The notes below the pieces were generated by a model. It was given only the letters and a program-made list of their open reading frames with translations. It was not told the DNA's origin and made no database searches. Below are positions 18,724-28,577 of a stretch of DNA of 64,000 bases, in pieces (position 1 is the stretch's first letter; every line of letters begins with the position of its first letter). This DNA comes from Candidatus Cloacimonadota bacterium. Lineage in GTDB: Bacteria; Cloacimonadota; Cloacimonadia; Cloacimonadales; Cloacimonadaceae. The DNA is taken from positions 1-64,000 of the forward strand of contig JALOBT010000010.1 in the NCBI GenBank assembly GCA_023228125.1, read 5' to 3'. A program made the position numbers and the translations under genes.

Positions 18724-21039
18724 ATGGATACTTTGAAAAGCTTGGAGAAGAAGCTCGAAAAAGCGGGCAAATTCGACAAATTGGCCGTTTATTGCGAAAT
18801 TCTTGCCTTAAAATGTGAGAAACAGGACAAGGAAATAATTATCACCTATAAGCAGGCCCTGGCGGCATACCAGGATTACCTGGACTACGACCCTCAAGCT
18901 CCTGCGTCATTACGAGGCTACATGACTGAAGTCTTCTTCCATACTTTCAAAGCTATCCGCAATTACCTGGGTGGAAAAGATTTTGCAAAAGTGTATGAAG
19001 CCTATACCCACCTGGAACCGCAACTCTCTCCTGGCGATATCCTGGCCCAGCTTTATGCAGATCTCAGCTTTCTGTTCTGGGCTCAGAATATTTGGGATAC
19101 AGCTTTGGAATATGGCTTAAAAAGTTTGAAACAGGCCGAACTATCCCTGGATCGCGATATCCTGCCCGGACGCTACTCCAATATCGGTTTTGTGTATGAA
19201 TCCAAAGGAGATTATACCAATGCCGAATTGTATTATGAAAGGGGCCTGGATTATGGTTTTAGGATGAATTCGGACCGCATCCTCAGCCTGGCTCACTGTG
19301 GCTTGGGCAGAACCAGGCTCGCGGCGGGGAACCATAGAGCAGCAACCACGAATTTTCTGGAAGCTTTGAAATGCCTGAACGACGAAAAAGGCGAGGATTA
19401 TTTGATTATCTGCTTTAATCTGGGAGCGGCTTATGGCAAGAGTGGAGACTATCAGGAAAGCCTGAAGTATTTCCAGATCATCAATGATAACACGGATAAA
19501 CACAGCAATCCCGAAATGTACTACTCCACCTTGATGAACACAGCGAATTGCTATATGTATCTTGGCGATAACGGGCAGGCCGAACAAAACTACCTGGAGA
19601 TCATTGCCAGCGATCCAGAGCACAATGATCTGCAAACTCTCAGCGGAGCCATGCTCAATCTTGCCAGGATAAAATCTCAGGAGAGCAAGCAGGCCGAGGC
19701 TTTGGAAATCTACCTGGGCAGCAAAATCCACATTGCTCAAACAGGCAATAAATATCAGGATGTGGTGGCAGATTTTGGCCTGGGTACGGTCTATGCTGAA
19801 TTAGGAGAAAATGAGCGGGCGATTACCTACTTTAAAACGGCCCTGCAAAATGCACAAGAGCTGAATCTGAGCTTTGAGATCGTGTCTTCTCACCGATCTT
19901 TGTCCAGAATCTACGAATCTATAAATCAGCCTGAAAAAGCGCTAATGCACTACAAAGAGTATCATGCCTGTGAGATGGAGAGTAAAGACGCAAAAGTGAA
20001 TCTCGATATGAAAAGCATCAAGAACCAATATCAGAAAAAAGACAGGGCACAGAGCATGGAAACGCTGTATGCAGACCACAGTATGATGTCCCGTGAACTT
20101 GCCGCTCTGGTGAAGACACCTTTCATCGGCACCAGCCGAGCTCTGCGAGAGGTTTTTAGCAAAGCCCTGCTCTGTGCCCAGGAAAGTGCTGCTCCAGTGC
20201 TGATTACCGGGGAATCCGGAACCGGCAAAGAGATTGTTTCCAGGATTGTGCATTATGCCTCAAGCAGAAAAATCCACCCCTATACCGCTGTGAACAGTGT
20301 GGCTTTTGCTGATTCTCTGATCGAAAGCACTTTCTTTGGCAGCGAAAAGGGATCATTCACGGGATCGACCCAGAACAAGAATGGCTATTTTGAAATCACG
20401 CAATTTGGCACTTTGTTTCTGGATGAGATCAGCGAGATGTCCCTATCCATGCAGTCCAAACTGCTGAGGGTGCTGGAAGAACACGTGATTAACCGGGTGG
20501 GCGGAACGAAGGATATCCCCATCGACTTCCGGCTGATCTCAGCTACCAATAAAGACCTTGATGATCTGTCTGCCCAGAATCTCTTTCGTTTTGATCTGCT
20601 GAACAGAATCAACACCTTGCGGATAAATATCCCTCCTTTGCGCGAACACAGCGAAGATATCCCCCTGCTGGTAAAGCATTTTATCTCTTTATATCGCCCC
20701 CAATCCGGCTCGGAATCTGTGGTGATAAGCAAGGCCGCCATGGACCTGCTGTGCAACTATCACTATCCTGGCAATGTGCGTGAACTGCGCAATATCATCC
20801 AAAGATCTGTCCTGGTGTGCAATAAGAATGTGCTGGAGCCCGAAGATATCGTAATAGGGGAACAACGTGCTGAGACAAAAGCTAATAGCGGCCCCCTGGG
20901 GGATTCCCTCAATCTTGAGGACTGGGAAAACCATCTCATCAAAAAAGCTATGCTGGCCTCCAATAATGTGCAGGCAAAAGCCGCAATAATGCTGGGAATT
21001 TCGCCATTCGCTTTGAACCGGAGATTGCGCAAAGAGTGA
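18724..21039 (+). CDS. TPR-sensor AAA+ transcriptional regulator (NtrC-like, Fis-type HTH)
   Basis: I place the start at the ATG at 18724 (AAAGGGGTG upstream), giving 771 residues; the upstream TTG frame runs through the palindrome. Residues 1 to about 440 are tetratricopeptide repeats (for example YSNIGFVYESKGDYTNAELY, CFNLGAAYGKSGDYQESLKY). A sigma-54-activator-type AAA+ domain follows, with Walker A GESGTGKE near 497, Walker B TLFLDEI near 562 and the arginine-finger region FRFDLLNRINTLRI. The C-terminus is a Fis-like helix-turn-helix (AKAAIMLGISPFALNRRLRK). The loop that normally reads GAFTGA is GSFTGS here, so true sigma-54 dependence is uncertain. TPRs in this position usually sense a protein or peptide partner. 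Divergent from the giant surface protein gene, it may control it. Confidence 0.88.
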   Translation: MDTLKSLEKKLEKAGKFDKLAVYCEILALKCEKQDKEIIITYKQALAAYQDYLDYDPQAPASLRGYMTEVFFHTFKAIRNYLGGKDFAKVYEAYTHLEPQLSPGDILAQLYADLSFLFWAQNIWDTALEYGLKSLKQAELSLDRDILPGRYSNIGFVYESKGDYTNAELYYERGLDYGFRMNSDRILSLAHCGLGRTRLAAGNHRAATTNFLEALKCLNDEKGEDYLIICFNLGAAYGKSGDYQESLKYFQIINDNTDKHSNPEMYYSTLMNTANCYMYLGDNGQAEQNYLEIIASDPEHNDLQTLSGAMLNLARIKSQESKQAEALEIYLGSKIHIAQTGNKYQDVVADFGLGTVYAELGENERAITYFKTALQNAQELNLSFEIVSSHRSLSRIYESINQPEKALMHYKEYHACEMESKDAKVNLDMKSIKNQYQKKDRAQSMETLYADHSMMSRELAALVKTPFIGTSRALREVFSKALLCAQESAAPVLITGESGTGKEIVSRIVHYASSRKIHPYTAVNSVAFADSLIESTFFGSEKGSFTGSTQNKNGYFEITQFGTLFLDEISEMSLSMQSKLLRVLEEHVINRVGGTKDIPIDFRLISATNKDLDDLSAQNLFRFDLLNRINTLRINIPPLREHSEDIPLLVKHFISLYRPQSGSESVVISKAAMDLLCNYHYPGNVRELRNIIQRSVLVCNKNVLEPEDIVIGEQRAETKANSGPLGDSLNLEDWENHLIKKAMLASNNVQAKAAIMLGISPFALNRRLRKE

Positions 21040-21042
21040 GAC

Positions 21043-21187
21043 GTAGCGCAGGACGCCGTTCCTTTCGAAACGTGTGTCTTGAGGTTGAGAGGGTTTAGAG
21101 GGTTTAGAGGGTTTAGAAGGTTGAGAAGGTTGAGAGGGTTTAGAGGGTTGAGAGGGTTTAGAGGGTTGAGAGGGTTTATCGTAGTGC
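21043..21187. repeat. GGGTTTAGA 9-bp tandem repeat flanked by GCAGGACGCC-type ends
   Basis: About ten 9-base units alternating GGGTTTAGA and GGGTTGAGA lie at 21083-21178. At the left edge is CGTAGCGCAGGACGCCG (21043) and at the right edge CGTAGTGCAGGGCGC (21179), both like the ends of the inverted-repeat element at 61579. The same 9-mer appears in opposite orientation at 48587-48638. Confidence 0.75.
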
Positions 21188-21321
21188 AGGGCGCTGCCAA
21201 TGCACCCCCGCCCCAGCTTTGAACCCAAATCAGAGCCATATTCCAGACAAATCCCCTGAAAAACCGCGGCACTGCCTTGTTGTCCCGGACAAAATAGCTT
21301 TCCCGCTCTGGCACGCTCACC

Positions 21322-21534
21322 TTAGCAGGAGAGAGCGTTGCCTGGAAGATCGAATCTGACTATTTCCTGGAGATCTGCCTGAGCCTGTAGTCTGGTGCTG
21401 CAGGCCAGTATAATAATGCCAATGAGCAGGGCTATCTTTAAAGAACTATTAACCAGTGTCCTTAGCGAACAAATCTCCGCTGCATTGGGGGTGAGGCGCC
21501 TAAAATTGATCTGTGTCTTAGTGAGTATAGACAT
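21322..21534 (-). pseudogene. Truncated duplicate of the 5' end of the FG-GAP protein gene
   Basis: Bases 21336-21557 are a near-exact copy (only a few substitutions) of 23102-23323, covering the ribosome-binding site, the start MSILTKTQINFRRLTP, the signal peptide and DLQEIVRFDLPGN. After this the frame runs out in unrelated sequence (ALSC, stop). It lies directly behind the 3' end of the frameshifted full copy, so it is a partial duplication. It may be transcribed but has no apparent mature product. Confidence 0.8.
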
Positions 21535-21587
21535 ATAACAAATCTCCTTAATATTTAAGTGATTCAAAACCTATTTCTCTTATCTAT

Positions 21588-23302
21588 TTATTTTATCCGC
21601 ACTATCTTAGCCGGATATATCTTATTATCTATGTCCTTAGCTTGCAGGAAATATATTCCTGAGCTTACAGGCCTGCCTGAGCTATCCTTTCCATCCCATA
21701 GATAAGAATCTGAACCCGGGATGCTGGCCCTAAAAACCAATCTTCCTTTCAGATCATAGATCTTGATGGTATTGATCTTTTCTCTACAGCCTTTTTGCCC
21801 CACAGAAATTGTCAAAGCATCTTTAAAAGGATTGGGGTAACAATCCAATCTGAGATCTGCTGCCGGGATTAAATCGTCTTCTATACTGGTATAACTTTCA
21901 GTGAGGATCTTGACATAGCTGGGTACATCATAACCGGGATAGGTGAATGCCCACACGACGAACTCATTAAACCCATCCTGATTCAGATCTCCTACTTCGT
22001 AGCATTGAAAATAACCGTTAGTTTCGCTATAATCAGACATACAATAATCCAAGCTCAAATCCAAAGTAGGGCCTGTTTGTTCTAATATGCACATACATTC
22101 ATAGTTATCTGATGTAACCGGGATATACAATGACCAAAACAGTAAGTCAGAGTATTGATCATCAGTTAGATCGCAATATGATCGCAGCGAGAAACCATCT
22201 GACAATTGAAAATCCGCTTCATAAGATATTAGTGCATTCCACTCGCCTTGTCCGTATAGAACCTTTAGCCTTTGCATCTCCGCAGAACTATGATGGATTA
22301 CTATATCGTCAAATCCGTCTCCGTTTAAGTCACCATTGGCGATTACCTTATAATACCACTACCACTGGCAGTGCTTGCTACGTGGGCATCATATACAGGT
22401 ATATTGCTCAAATTGATGCCACCAGCATATATCTTTAATTCAAAATCAAGCTCTTGATTTGTTCCGGAATCAATAAATCTTGAACTGCACAGGATAATAT
22501 CATCATAACCATCTGCATTGATATCTCCGGATTCCATCTGCCAGCCAAGATGCTCATAAATCTGGCTTCCTCTGATCTGCAAAGCCGGAGTTGTGGAAAA
22601 CGGCATTCCCCCCAAAAAAACATACACGTTTCCCCACTGTTCCCATTGTGGTCCTTCGGCATATACCAGGAGATCGTTAATTCCGTCTCCGTTCACATCG
22701 CAGTGGGTTATCAGGTTTTGGCCAAAGTACAAATCCCAGCTCTGTGTATCTCCAAAAGGTTCCCCGTCGATAAAGACATCTGGCTGCTCAGAGAGGGTTT
22801 CCCCTCCCCAATAAATGGCGATCGCTCCCTGATGAATGAGCCCATAATACTTGATTCCAACCACCAGATCATCGATTCCATCCCCGTTCAGATCACCGGC
22901 ATAGGCGATGCTTCTCCCAAATCCTCCTCCCATATAAGCTGGGACAGGGAGGATCTGATCTGGTACTGCGTTGCTATCCGGAATACTGTGATAGATGTGT
23001 ATCGCCGTGTTGGGATCATCATCCCCCCAATAGCCAAATACCAGATCTGGCCTGCCATCTCCATTGATATCACCGCCGGTGTCCGCAATACTGGCCCAGG
23101 AAACGTTGCCTGGAAGATCGAATCTGACTATTTCCTGGAGATCTGCCTGAGCCTGTAGTCTGGTGCTGCAGGCCAGGGTAATAATGCCAATGAGCAGGGC
23201 AATCTTTAAAGAACTATTAACCAGTGTCCTTAGCGAACAAATCTCCGCTGTATTGGGGGTGAGGCGCCTAAAATTGATCTGTGTCTTAGTGAGTATAGAC
23301 AT
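21588..23302 (-). pseudogene. FG-GAP (integrin-like propeller) secreted protein, interrupted by a frameshift
   Basis: Two frames together make one protein of about 571 residues. The first (22343-23302) has a signal peptide ending near LACSTRLQAQA and FG-GAP repeats with calcium-loop motifs DINGDGRPD, DLNGDGIDD, DVNGDGIND and DINADGYDD. It stops at ASGSGIIR. In the -1 frame the propeller continues without a gap (IANGDLNGDGFDDIVIHH) into the second frame, which ends with CYPNPFKDALTISVG and SGIYFLQAK, a sorting domain. A one-base change near 22338-22350 would restore the whole. No slippery heptamer was seen, so mutation or sequencing error is likelier than programmed frameshifting. The intact form would be a surface or secreted protein. 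Confidence 0.85.
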
Positions 23303-23803
23303 ATAACAAATCTCCTTAATATTTTAGCAATACATTGTTAGGTCTCAGGTCTTGGTGCAAGTCCCAACTCAATGCTGCACAAATTTTTTAAGTATATTTA
23401 ACGGTTTAAATTATTATCAATCTATCTAAGGTCAAACGATCCTAATATATTGTATTTTTATATCCTCATACCTGTCAAGGACTTTTTTGGAAAAGCTTTC
23501 TTTTTGCTCCAAAGCAAAGCCCATCTCAAGCTCAAACTCTACGCTAAACCAATGGAATGTGATCCTGCCAAACATTCTGTAAATATAATCCTCAGTGCAG
23601 CCAAATCTCTTTACTTTGCATAATTTCAGCTATGATCAGCAGAATTTACGAGTCAAAAGGGGTGCAGGACAGAGCATTTTCGGCTGAAATCTTCGATATA
23701 TTTCCACAATTCTATAGAGAGGAAACCGCTTCAGCATAGTTTTTTGTTGACATCTTTGGCATAGCTGAACTTATGGCATATATAGGTGGAATAGTATAGC
23801 AAG
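23303..23803. other. Intergenic region upstream of the ABC operon
   Basis: About 500 bases, AT-rich between 23390 and 23460, with no supported gene or repeat. Near the right end TTGACA (23747-23752) and TTATGG (23771-23776, 18-base spacer) form a plausible promoter for the operon that starts at 23804. Confidence 0.45.
23747..23776 (+). promoter_or_regulatory. Possible promoter of the ABC-purH operon
   Basis: Perfect -35 TTGACA, 18-base spacer, weak -10 TTATGG, about 28 bases before the first start codon. Confidence 0.4.
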
Positions 23804-24487
23804 ATGGAAATTATCAAAACACAGTCCCTGATCAAGGATTACCTGCTGGGTAAAGTCAAGGTTCGCGCTTTGGCGGGAATAGAGCTCAGCATTATAAACG
23901 GTGAATTTGTGGCCATTATGGGCCCTTCCGGATCGGGTAAAAGCACGCTAATGCACATCATTGGCTGTCTGGATAGCCCCAGTGCAGGGGAGTATTATCT
24001 GGATGGCGATCTGGTAAGCAAACTGCCAAAATCAGCTCTGGCGGGCATCCGCAATCGCAAAATTGGCTTTGTTTTTCAGTCCTTTAACCTGCTGCCGCAT
24101 CTCAACGTGCTCAAAAACGTGGAACTGCCGCTGATGTATTCCGGACTGTCTGCGCGTAAACGCGGGGAAAAAGCCAGCCAGATTTTGGATAGCGTGGGGC
24201 TCTCGGACCGCCTCAAGCACAAGCCCAATGAGCTTTCTGGAGGTCAGAGGCAGCGGGTGGCCATCGCCCGGGCGATAGTGAATGATCCCTCCATTCTTTT
24301 GGCGGATGAGCCTACCGGCAATCTGGATTCTGGAGCCGGTGGCGACATCCTGGAAATCTTTAATAAGCTGCACAAAGCTGGTAACACGGTGATCATGGTA
24401 ACTCACGATCGCGCTGTGGCAGAACGGGCCGATCGCATCATCGAAATCCGTGATGGAATGATCCACAATGGCGATCTCGCTAACTGA
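23804..24487 (+). CDS. ABC transporter ATP-binding protein, MacB/LolD type
   Basis: A 227-residue nucleotide-binding subunit. Walker A is GPSGSGKST (about residue 40), the Q-loop lies in FVFQSFNLLPHL, the signature is LSGGQRQRVAIARA, Walker B is ILLADEPTGNLD and the switch histidine is in VMVTHD. The wording around NLDS and the length are typical of the LolD/MacB/FtsE subgroup, which works with four-helix permeases to move lipoproteins, peptides or antibiotics across or out of the inner membrane by mechanotransmission rather than true import. It overlaps the permease gene by 20 bases, so the two are co-expressed. The substrate cannot be told from the sequence. Confidence 0.93.
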   Translation: MEIIKTQSLIKDYLLGKVKVRALAGIELSIINGEFVAIMGPSGSGKSTLMHIIGCLDSPSAGEYYLDGDLVSKLPKSALAGIRNRKIGFVFQSFNLLPHLNVLKNVELPLMYSGLSARKRGEKASQILDSVGLSDRLKHKPNELSGGQRQRVAIARAIVNDPSILLADEPTGNLDSGAGGDILEIFNKLHKAGNTVIMVTHDRAVAERADRIIEIRDGMIHNGDLAN

Positions 24488-25700
24488 ATCCCTGCAGATC
24501 GGGGTGAACGACATTCTGATGCGCAAGGTGCGCAGCCTGATCACCATATTTGGTATAGTCCTGGGCGTGATGTGCATTATGGTGGTCCTGGCCATCATCG
24601 CCGGCATGAATAAATCCACAATGGCCTGGATGCAGGAGCGGGGCGGCACGAATAAAGTGGAAATAGAGCGCAATTGGGATTACGATTTTCGGGGGGGTGG
24701 ATATGCCAGCCTCACTTTGGCAGAGCTGAATCAGGTGCGCGGGCAGATTCCAGAGGCGCTGGCTGTAGGCCCCGTTATCAATTCCTGGGGCGCTTCTTTG
24801 CAATACAAGGGTTTCAGCTATAGCGGCCAGGTGCTGGGCGTGCTCCCAGGGCATCAGAGAATGGAAAGCTGGTATCCAGGAAAGGGTAGATTCTTTAGTG
24901 ACATCGAAGTGCGGGAAAATTCCAACGTTATCGTCCTGGGTGCCACAGTGGCAAAGGAGCTCTTCAAGACAGAAGACCCCCTGGGGCAGAGTGTGATGCT
25001 CTCAGATCAGATGCTCACCGTGATAGGCATTATGCAAGAAAAGATTTGGGAGAGTCCCGGAGGCGGAAGCTTTGGTGGAAATGCCTTGGAATATATGAAC
25101 CGCCAGTCCTTTGTGCCGATCTCCACGATGATGAACAAGATCGAGGCCAGCAGCCTCATCCAGTCCGTCCAGATCCTGGCCAAAAGCCCGGAAGATGCCC
25201 TGATGCTGCAAGAAAAGCTAAAGCTAATCCTCTTGCACATCAAAAAAGGGAAAGCTGTATTCAGGGTATCATCTGCTCAAGAGACCATCCAGCAAATGCA
25301 ACAAAACAGTAAAATCTTTAGCATGATCTTTATCATGATCGGCATGATCTCCCTGCTGGTGGGCGGGATCGTGATCATGAATATCATGCTGGCCTCCATC
25401 AAAGAACGCACCCGGGAGATCGGAGTGCGTCTGGCTATTGGTGCGCGCCGCACGGATATCTTTGTGCAATTTATGGTGCAAACCGTTTTGATCACCGGTC
25501 TGGGCGGTGTATTTGGCATTATCCTGGGCTATTTGATCCTGGATCTGGTAAGTGGATATCTGGGCATGCCTATGCTGGCCGGGCCGCAGATGATCCTGGT
25601 CTCACTTTTAGTTTCGGTGGGTGTGGGGCTGATCTTTGGCATCGCTCCTGCAGTGAAAGCCAGTAACCTCGATCCGGTGATGGCTCTAAGGGATGAATGA
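24468..25700 (+). CDS. ABC transporter permease, MacB/FtsX family
   Basis: A 410-residue protein with the MacB layout. There is one N-terminal membrane helix (residues about 20-45, SLITIFGIVLGVMCIMVVLA) and a large periplasmic MacB-PCD domain (about 50-275). Three C-terminal helices follow (about 285-400), including RTREIGVRLAIGARRTDI, the conserved coupling segment. The ending, PVMALRDE, is typical of the family. It forms a dimer powered by the preceding ATPase. No MacA-like membrane-fusion protein or outer-membrane channel is present nearby, so this may be a stand-alone exporter or a lipoprotein-handling transporter. It overlaps both neighbours (20 and 8 bases). Confidence 0.9.
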   Translation: MAISLTESLQIGVNDILMRKVRSLITIFGIVLGVMCIMVVLAIIAGMNKSTMAWMQERGGTNKVEIERNWDYDFRGGGYASLTLAELNQVRGQIPEALAVGPVINSWGASLQYKGFSYSGQVLGVLPGHQRMESWYPGKGRFFSDIEVRENSNVIVLGATVAKELFKTEDPLGQSVMLSDQMLTVIGIMQEKIWESPGGGSFGGNALEYMNRQSFVPISTMMNKIEASSLIQSVQILAKSPEDALMLQEKLKLILLHIKKGKAVFRVSSAQETIQQMQQNSKIFSMIFIMIGMISLLVGGIVIMNIMLASIKERTREIGVRLAIGARRTDIFVQFMVQTVLITGLGGVFGIILGYLILDLVSGYLGMPMLAGPQMILVSLLVSVGVGLIFGIAPAVKASNLDPVMALRDE

Positions 25701-26778
25701 CATGGGAAAAAGAAAAACAACTCTCTCTGCTAAGATCAGAAAAGATAAAAGTCCTCTCATCAGGGACATTACGCTCTATTTTTACAAAATCTGGTTGCAT
25801 CTTCGCATCCCGAAACGCCGAAAAGCTATCTTCAACAAGGCCTATGAATTCATGAAACTCTGGATTGGTCGGGTGATCAAAGAGCGCGTGCCGCGTTCGG
25901 CTGGTAGCCTGGCTTATGTCACCATTTTGGGCTTTATCCCCTTCCTCACCTTCATCGTGATGCTGGCACCGGATTTGCCCTTTTTGAACCTCAAGGAAAA
26001 GATCGGGGCGGTGGTGGCGGAAAACTTCATTCCCGGCTCGGCTGATGCCGTGATGGGGATGATCAATGAGATGATCTCTCGCAGGATGAGCCTGAATATC
26101 ATGGTCTTCATCATCCTGCTGGTCTCATCTTATGCCCTGTTTGAGAATATCCGTAATACTTTTGACCACATCCTGATCACCCATGCGCCGGAGCGCAAGG
26201 ATATTTTATCACAATTTGTGAAGTTCTTTGGCACGATCGTCTTTGGGCTCTTGATCCTGGTGCTGCTCTTTTCCAGTAGCTCGCTGCCGATCATCTCGCG
26301 TCTGCTGAAGCTGAGAATCTTCACCTGGCTGATGTATATCGTGCCTTTCATACTGCAGTTTTTGGCTCTTTTCTTCTTGTATATGCTGATGCCATCTATC
26401 AAAGTAAAGCGCAAGAGCCTCATCAAGGGTGCCTTCTGGACTACAGTGATCTGGGTTCTGGTGAAAAGTGGCTTTGACTATTACATCTACAATCTCACCA
26501 GTTTTCAGGCCGTGTATGGCGTGATCGCCGCACTGCCGATCTTCCTGTTTTGGATCTATGTAAATTGGATCATCATCCTGGCTGGCATAGTCCTGGTAAG
26601 CGTGATCGACAAAGGAATCAGAGAAGAAGTGATCCAAACGCAGCCTCAGAAAGTGGTGCGCCTTACCCTGGAAATGTACAGCGACAGCAAGCTGAATCAA
26701 CGCCTCGAAAAGTTTATTAGTAAAAATGATATAAAGGATTTAGTCGATCAAATCGAGATCGACGAGGACAAGCAATGA
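25693..26778 (+). CDS. YihY/BrkB-family inner-membrane protein
   Basis: A 361-residue protein. A basic N-terminal stretch is followed by the YihY core with about six membrane helices (for example PRSAGSLAYVTILGFIPFLT, VMGMINEMISRRMS, VIAALPIFLFWIYVNWIIIL). The motif F..VYG..AALPIFLFWIY is characteristic. The family was once called RNase BN by mistake; its true function is unresolved, with transport or envelope roles proposed. A soluble tail of about 60 residues follows. The gene overlaps the permease by 8 bases and purH by 4 bases, so it is in the same transcript. An internal ATG (25702) is an alternative start. Confidence 0.88.
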   Translation: MNDMGKRKTTLSAKIRKDKSPLIRDITLYFYKIWLHLRIPKRRKAIFNKAYEFMKLWIGRVIKERVPRSAGSLAYVTILGFIPFLTFIVMLAPDLPFLNLKEKIGAVVAENFIPGSADAVMGMINEMISRRMSLNIMVFIILLVSSYALFENIRNTFDHILITHAPERKDILSQFVKFFGTIVFGLLILVLLFSSSSLPIISRLLKLRIFTWLMYIVPFILQFLALFFLYMLMPSIKVKRKSLIKGAFWTTVIWVLVKSGFDYYIYNLTSFQAVYGVIAALPIFLFWIYVNWIIILAGIVLVSVIDKGIREEVIQTQPQKVVRLTLEMYSDSKLNQRLEKFISKNDIKDLVDQIEIDEDKQ

Positions 26779-28322
26779 AAAAATTCGCCTTGATCAGTGT
26801 ATCTGACAAATCAGGGATCGAGACTCTGGCTATGGAGCTGGAGAATCTCGGCTACACCATACTCTCTACAGCAAATACTGCCAAGCACTTGCGCCAGTTT
26901 TGCTCCAGCCTCGTAGAGGTAAGTGATTATACCGGTTTTCCGGAGATTCTGGGAGGGCGGGTGAAGACTCTGCATCCCAAGATTCACGGTGGGATTTTGG
27001 CAGACCGCAGCAAGGATTCCCATCTTTCCTGCCTGCAAGAACATGAGATAGACCAGATCGATATCGTGGTGGTAAATCTGTATCCCTTTGCCCAGGTGCG
27101 CATGAAAGAAGGCAGCAGCCACGAAGAGATCATCGAAAACATCGATATCGGCGGGCCCTGCCTGATCCGCGCTGCAGCCAAGAACTACCGCAATGTCACG
27201 GTTTTGACCGATCCGCGGGACTATCTGCCCACCCTGGAACACCTCAAACAAGATAGCGTGCTTCCCGAAAGCTGGAGTAGCTATCTGGCTCATAAAGCTT
27301 TTGCTCTGGTCTGTAACTACGATGCCGTCATCGCAGATTATCTGGAAGATTTCCGTTGTGAGAGCCTGCCCGAGACCCAGATGCCTCTCTTCATTGATAT
27401 CACGGCAAATCTGGAAAAGACTCTGCGTTATGGTGAAAACCCCCATCAAAAAGCCGCTTTTTATACCAATCGCCCCGAGGGCTGGAACATCCTGCATGGC
27501 AAGGAGCTCTCTTTCAATAACATCATGGATATCGATTCCTCGATAAGGGCCATCCGACTCTACAGCGAACCCACCGTGATCATCATCAAACACTGCAACC
27601 CCTGCGGGATAGGCAGCGCAGAGAATCTCTGGGAAGCCTACCGCAGAGCTTTTGCCACAGATACCATGGCACCCTTTGGGGGCATCGTGGTGGTAAACCG
27701 CAAGCTGGATTTGAAGACTGCTGTGATGATTAACCGCATCTTTACCGAGATCATCATTGCTCCAGACTATGAAGATGGAGTTTTGGACATCCTGCGCAAG
27801 AAGAAGAGCCGCCGCCTGATCACTTATAAACCGAGTTTTTTGAGCAAAGCTTCCAATCCTCTGGAGATAAAAACCATGTTTTGGGGCTATCTGGCTCAGG
27901 AGTGGGACAATGTGGACGAAGATATCGCCAATTGGCAGGTCGTGACCCACAAACAACCCTCCAAAGAAGAATTTGCCGCCATGCTCTACGGCTGGAAAGC
28001 GGTATCTATGCTGAAATCAAACGCCATCGCTCTGGCCTACCCGAATCAGATAGTAGGCATGGGCATCGGCCAGACCAGCAGGATCGATAGCACCTCGATC
28101 GCGATCTGGAAAGCAGGAAAGTACAAGCATGACCTGAAGAAGGCTGTCTGCGCTTCAGATGGCTTTTTCCCCTATCGGGACAGCATCGATGAACTGTATC
28201 AAGCCGGTATCAAAGCCGTGATCCAACCCGGTGGCTCCAAAGGCGATGCCGAGTGCATTCAGGCCTGTGATGAACTGGACATGACCATGGTTTTTACCGG
28301 ATTCCGGCACTTTAGACACTAA
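26775..28322 (+). CDS. purH: Bifunctional AICAR formyltransferase / IMP cyclohydrolase PurH
   Basis: A 515-residue enzyme catalysing the last two steps of de novo purine synthesis in the cytoplasm: formylation of AICAR with 10-formyl-THF and ring closure to IMP. The N-terminal MGS-like cyclohydrolase domain starts KKFALISVSDKSGIETLA and includes GGRVKTLHPKIHGGIL. The transformylase domain includes LRYGENPHQKAAFY, KHCNPCGIG and the conserved C-terminal ending (GGSKGDAE..., FTGFRHFRH). Length is normal. It starts inside the stop of the YihY gene (ATGA), an unusual operon partner for purine synthesis; other pur genes are not in view. Confidence 0.97.
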   Translation: MKKFALISVSDKSGIETLAMELENLGYTILSTANTAKHLRQFCSSLVEVSDYTGFPEILGGRVKTLHPKIHGGILADRSKDSHLSCLQEHEIDQIDIVVVNLYPFAQVRMKEGSSHEEIIENIDIGGPCLIRAAAKNYRNVTVLTDPRDYLPTLEHLKQDSVLPESWSSYLAHKAFALVCNYDAVIADYLEDFRCESLPETQMPLFIDITANLEKTLRYGENPHQKAAFYTNRPEGWNILHGKELSFNNIMDIDSSIRAIRLYSEPTVIIIKHCNPCGIGSAENLWEAYRRAFATDTMAPFGGIVVVNRKLDLKTAVMINRIFTEIIIAPDYEDGVLDILRKKKSRRLITYKPSFLSKASNPLEIKTMFWGYLAQEWDNVDEDIANWQVVTHKQPSKEEFAAMLYGWKAVSMLKSNAIALAYPNQIVGMGIGQTSRIDSTSIAIWKAGKYKHDLKKAVCASDGFFPYRDSIDELYQAGIKAVIQPGGSKGDAECIQACDELDMTMVFTGFRHFRH

Positions 28323-28370
28323 AATGTTTGACAAAATGCGCCCTGTAGAAAGATTGACCTTTGCGTCTCA

Positions 28371-28461
28371 GGAGATGTGTCCGAGCTGGCTGAAGGAGCA
28401 CGATTGGAAATCGTGTGAACGTGTGAGCGTTCCTAGGGTTCGAATCCCTACATCTCCGCCA
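28371..28461 (+). tRNA. tRNA-Ser (anticodon GGA)
   Basis: The acceptor stem GGAGATG / CATCTCC spans 28371-28377 and 28451-28457, followed by discriminator G and an encoded CCA (28459-28461). The anticodon stem CACGA/TCGTG encloses TTGGAAA, giving anticodon GGA at 28406-28408 (reads UCC/UCU). There is a long type-II variable arm (GAACGTGTGAGCGTTC) as expected for serine, and the T-loop GGTTCGAATCC. A T-run follows the CCA. Confidence 0.96.
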
Positions 28462-28577
28462 TTTTTCTATTCAGGTTCAGGGCTATCACTTTTCCCCCTA
28501 TACCTATTATCAAAGCAGCATAAATCCTGCTTTCACAAAGACTTTTACGCGTTATATATTTTACAAAGGAGGCTCTT

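Noticed and set aside
22335..22360. Programmed -1 frameshift in the FG-GAP gene
   Set aside because: No slippery heptamer or clear downstream structure is present at the junction; mutation or sequencing error is simpler.
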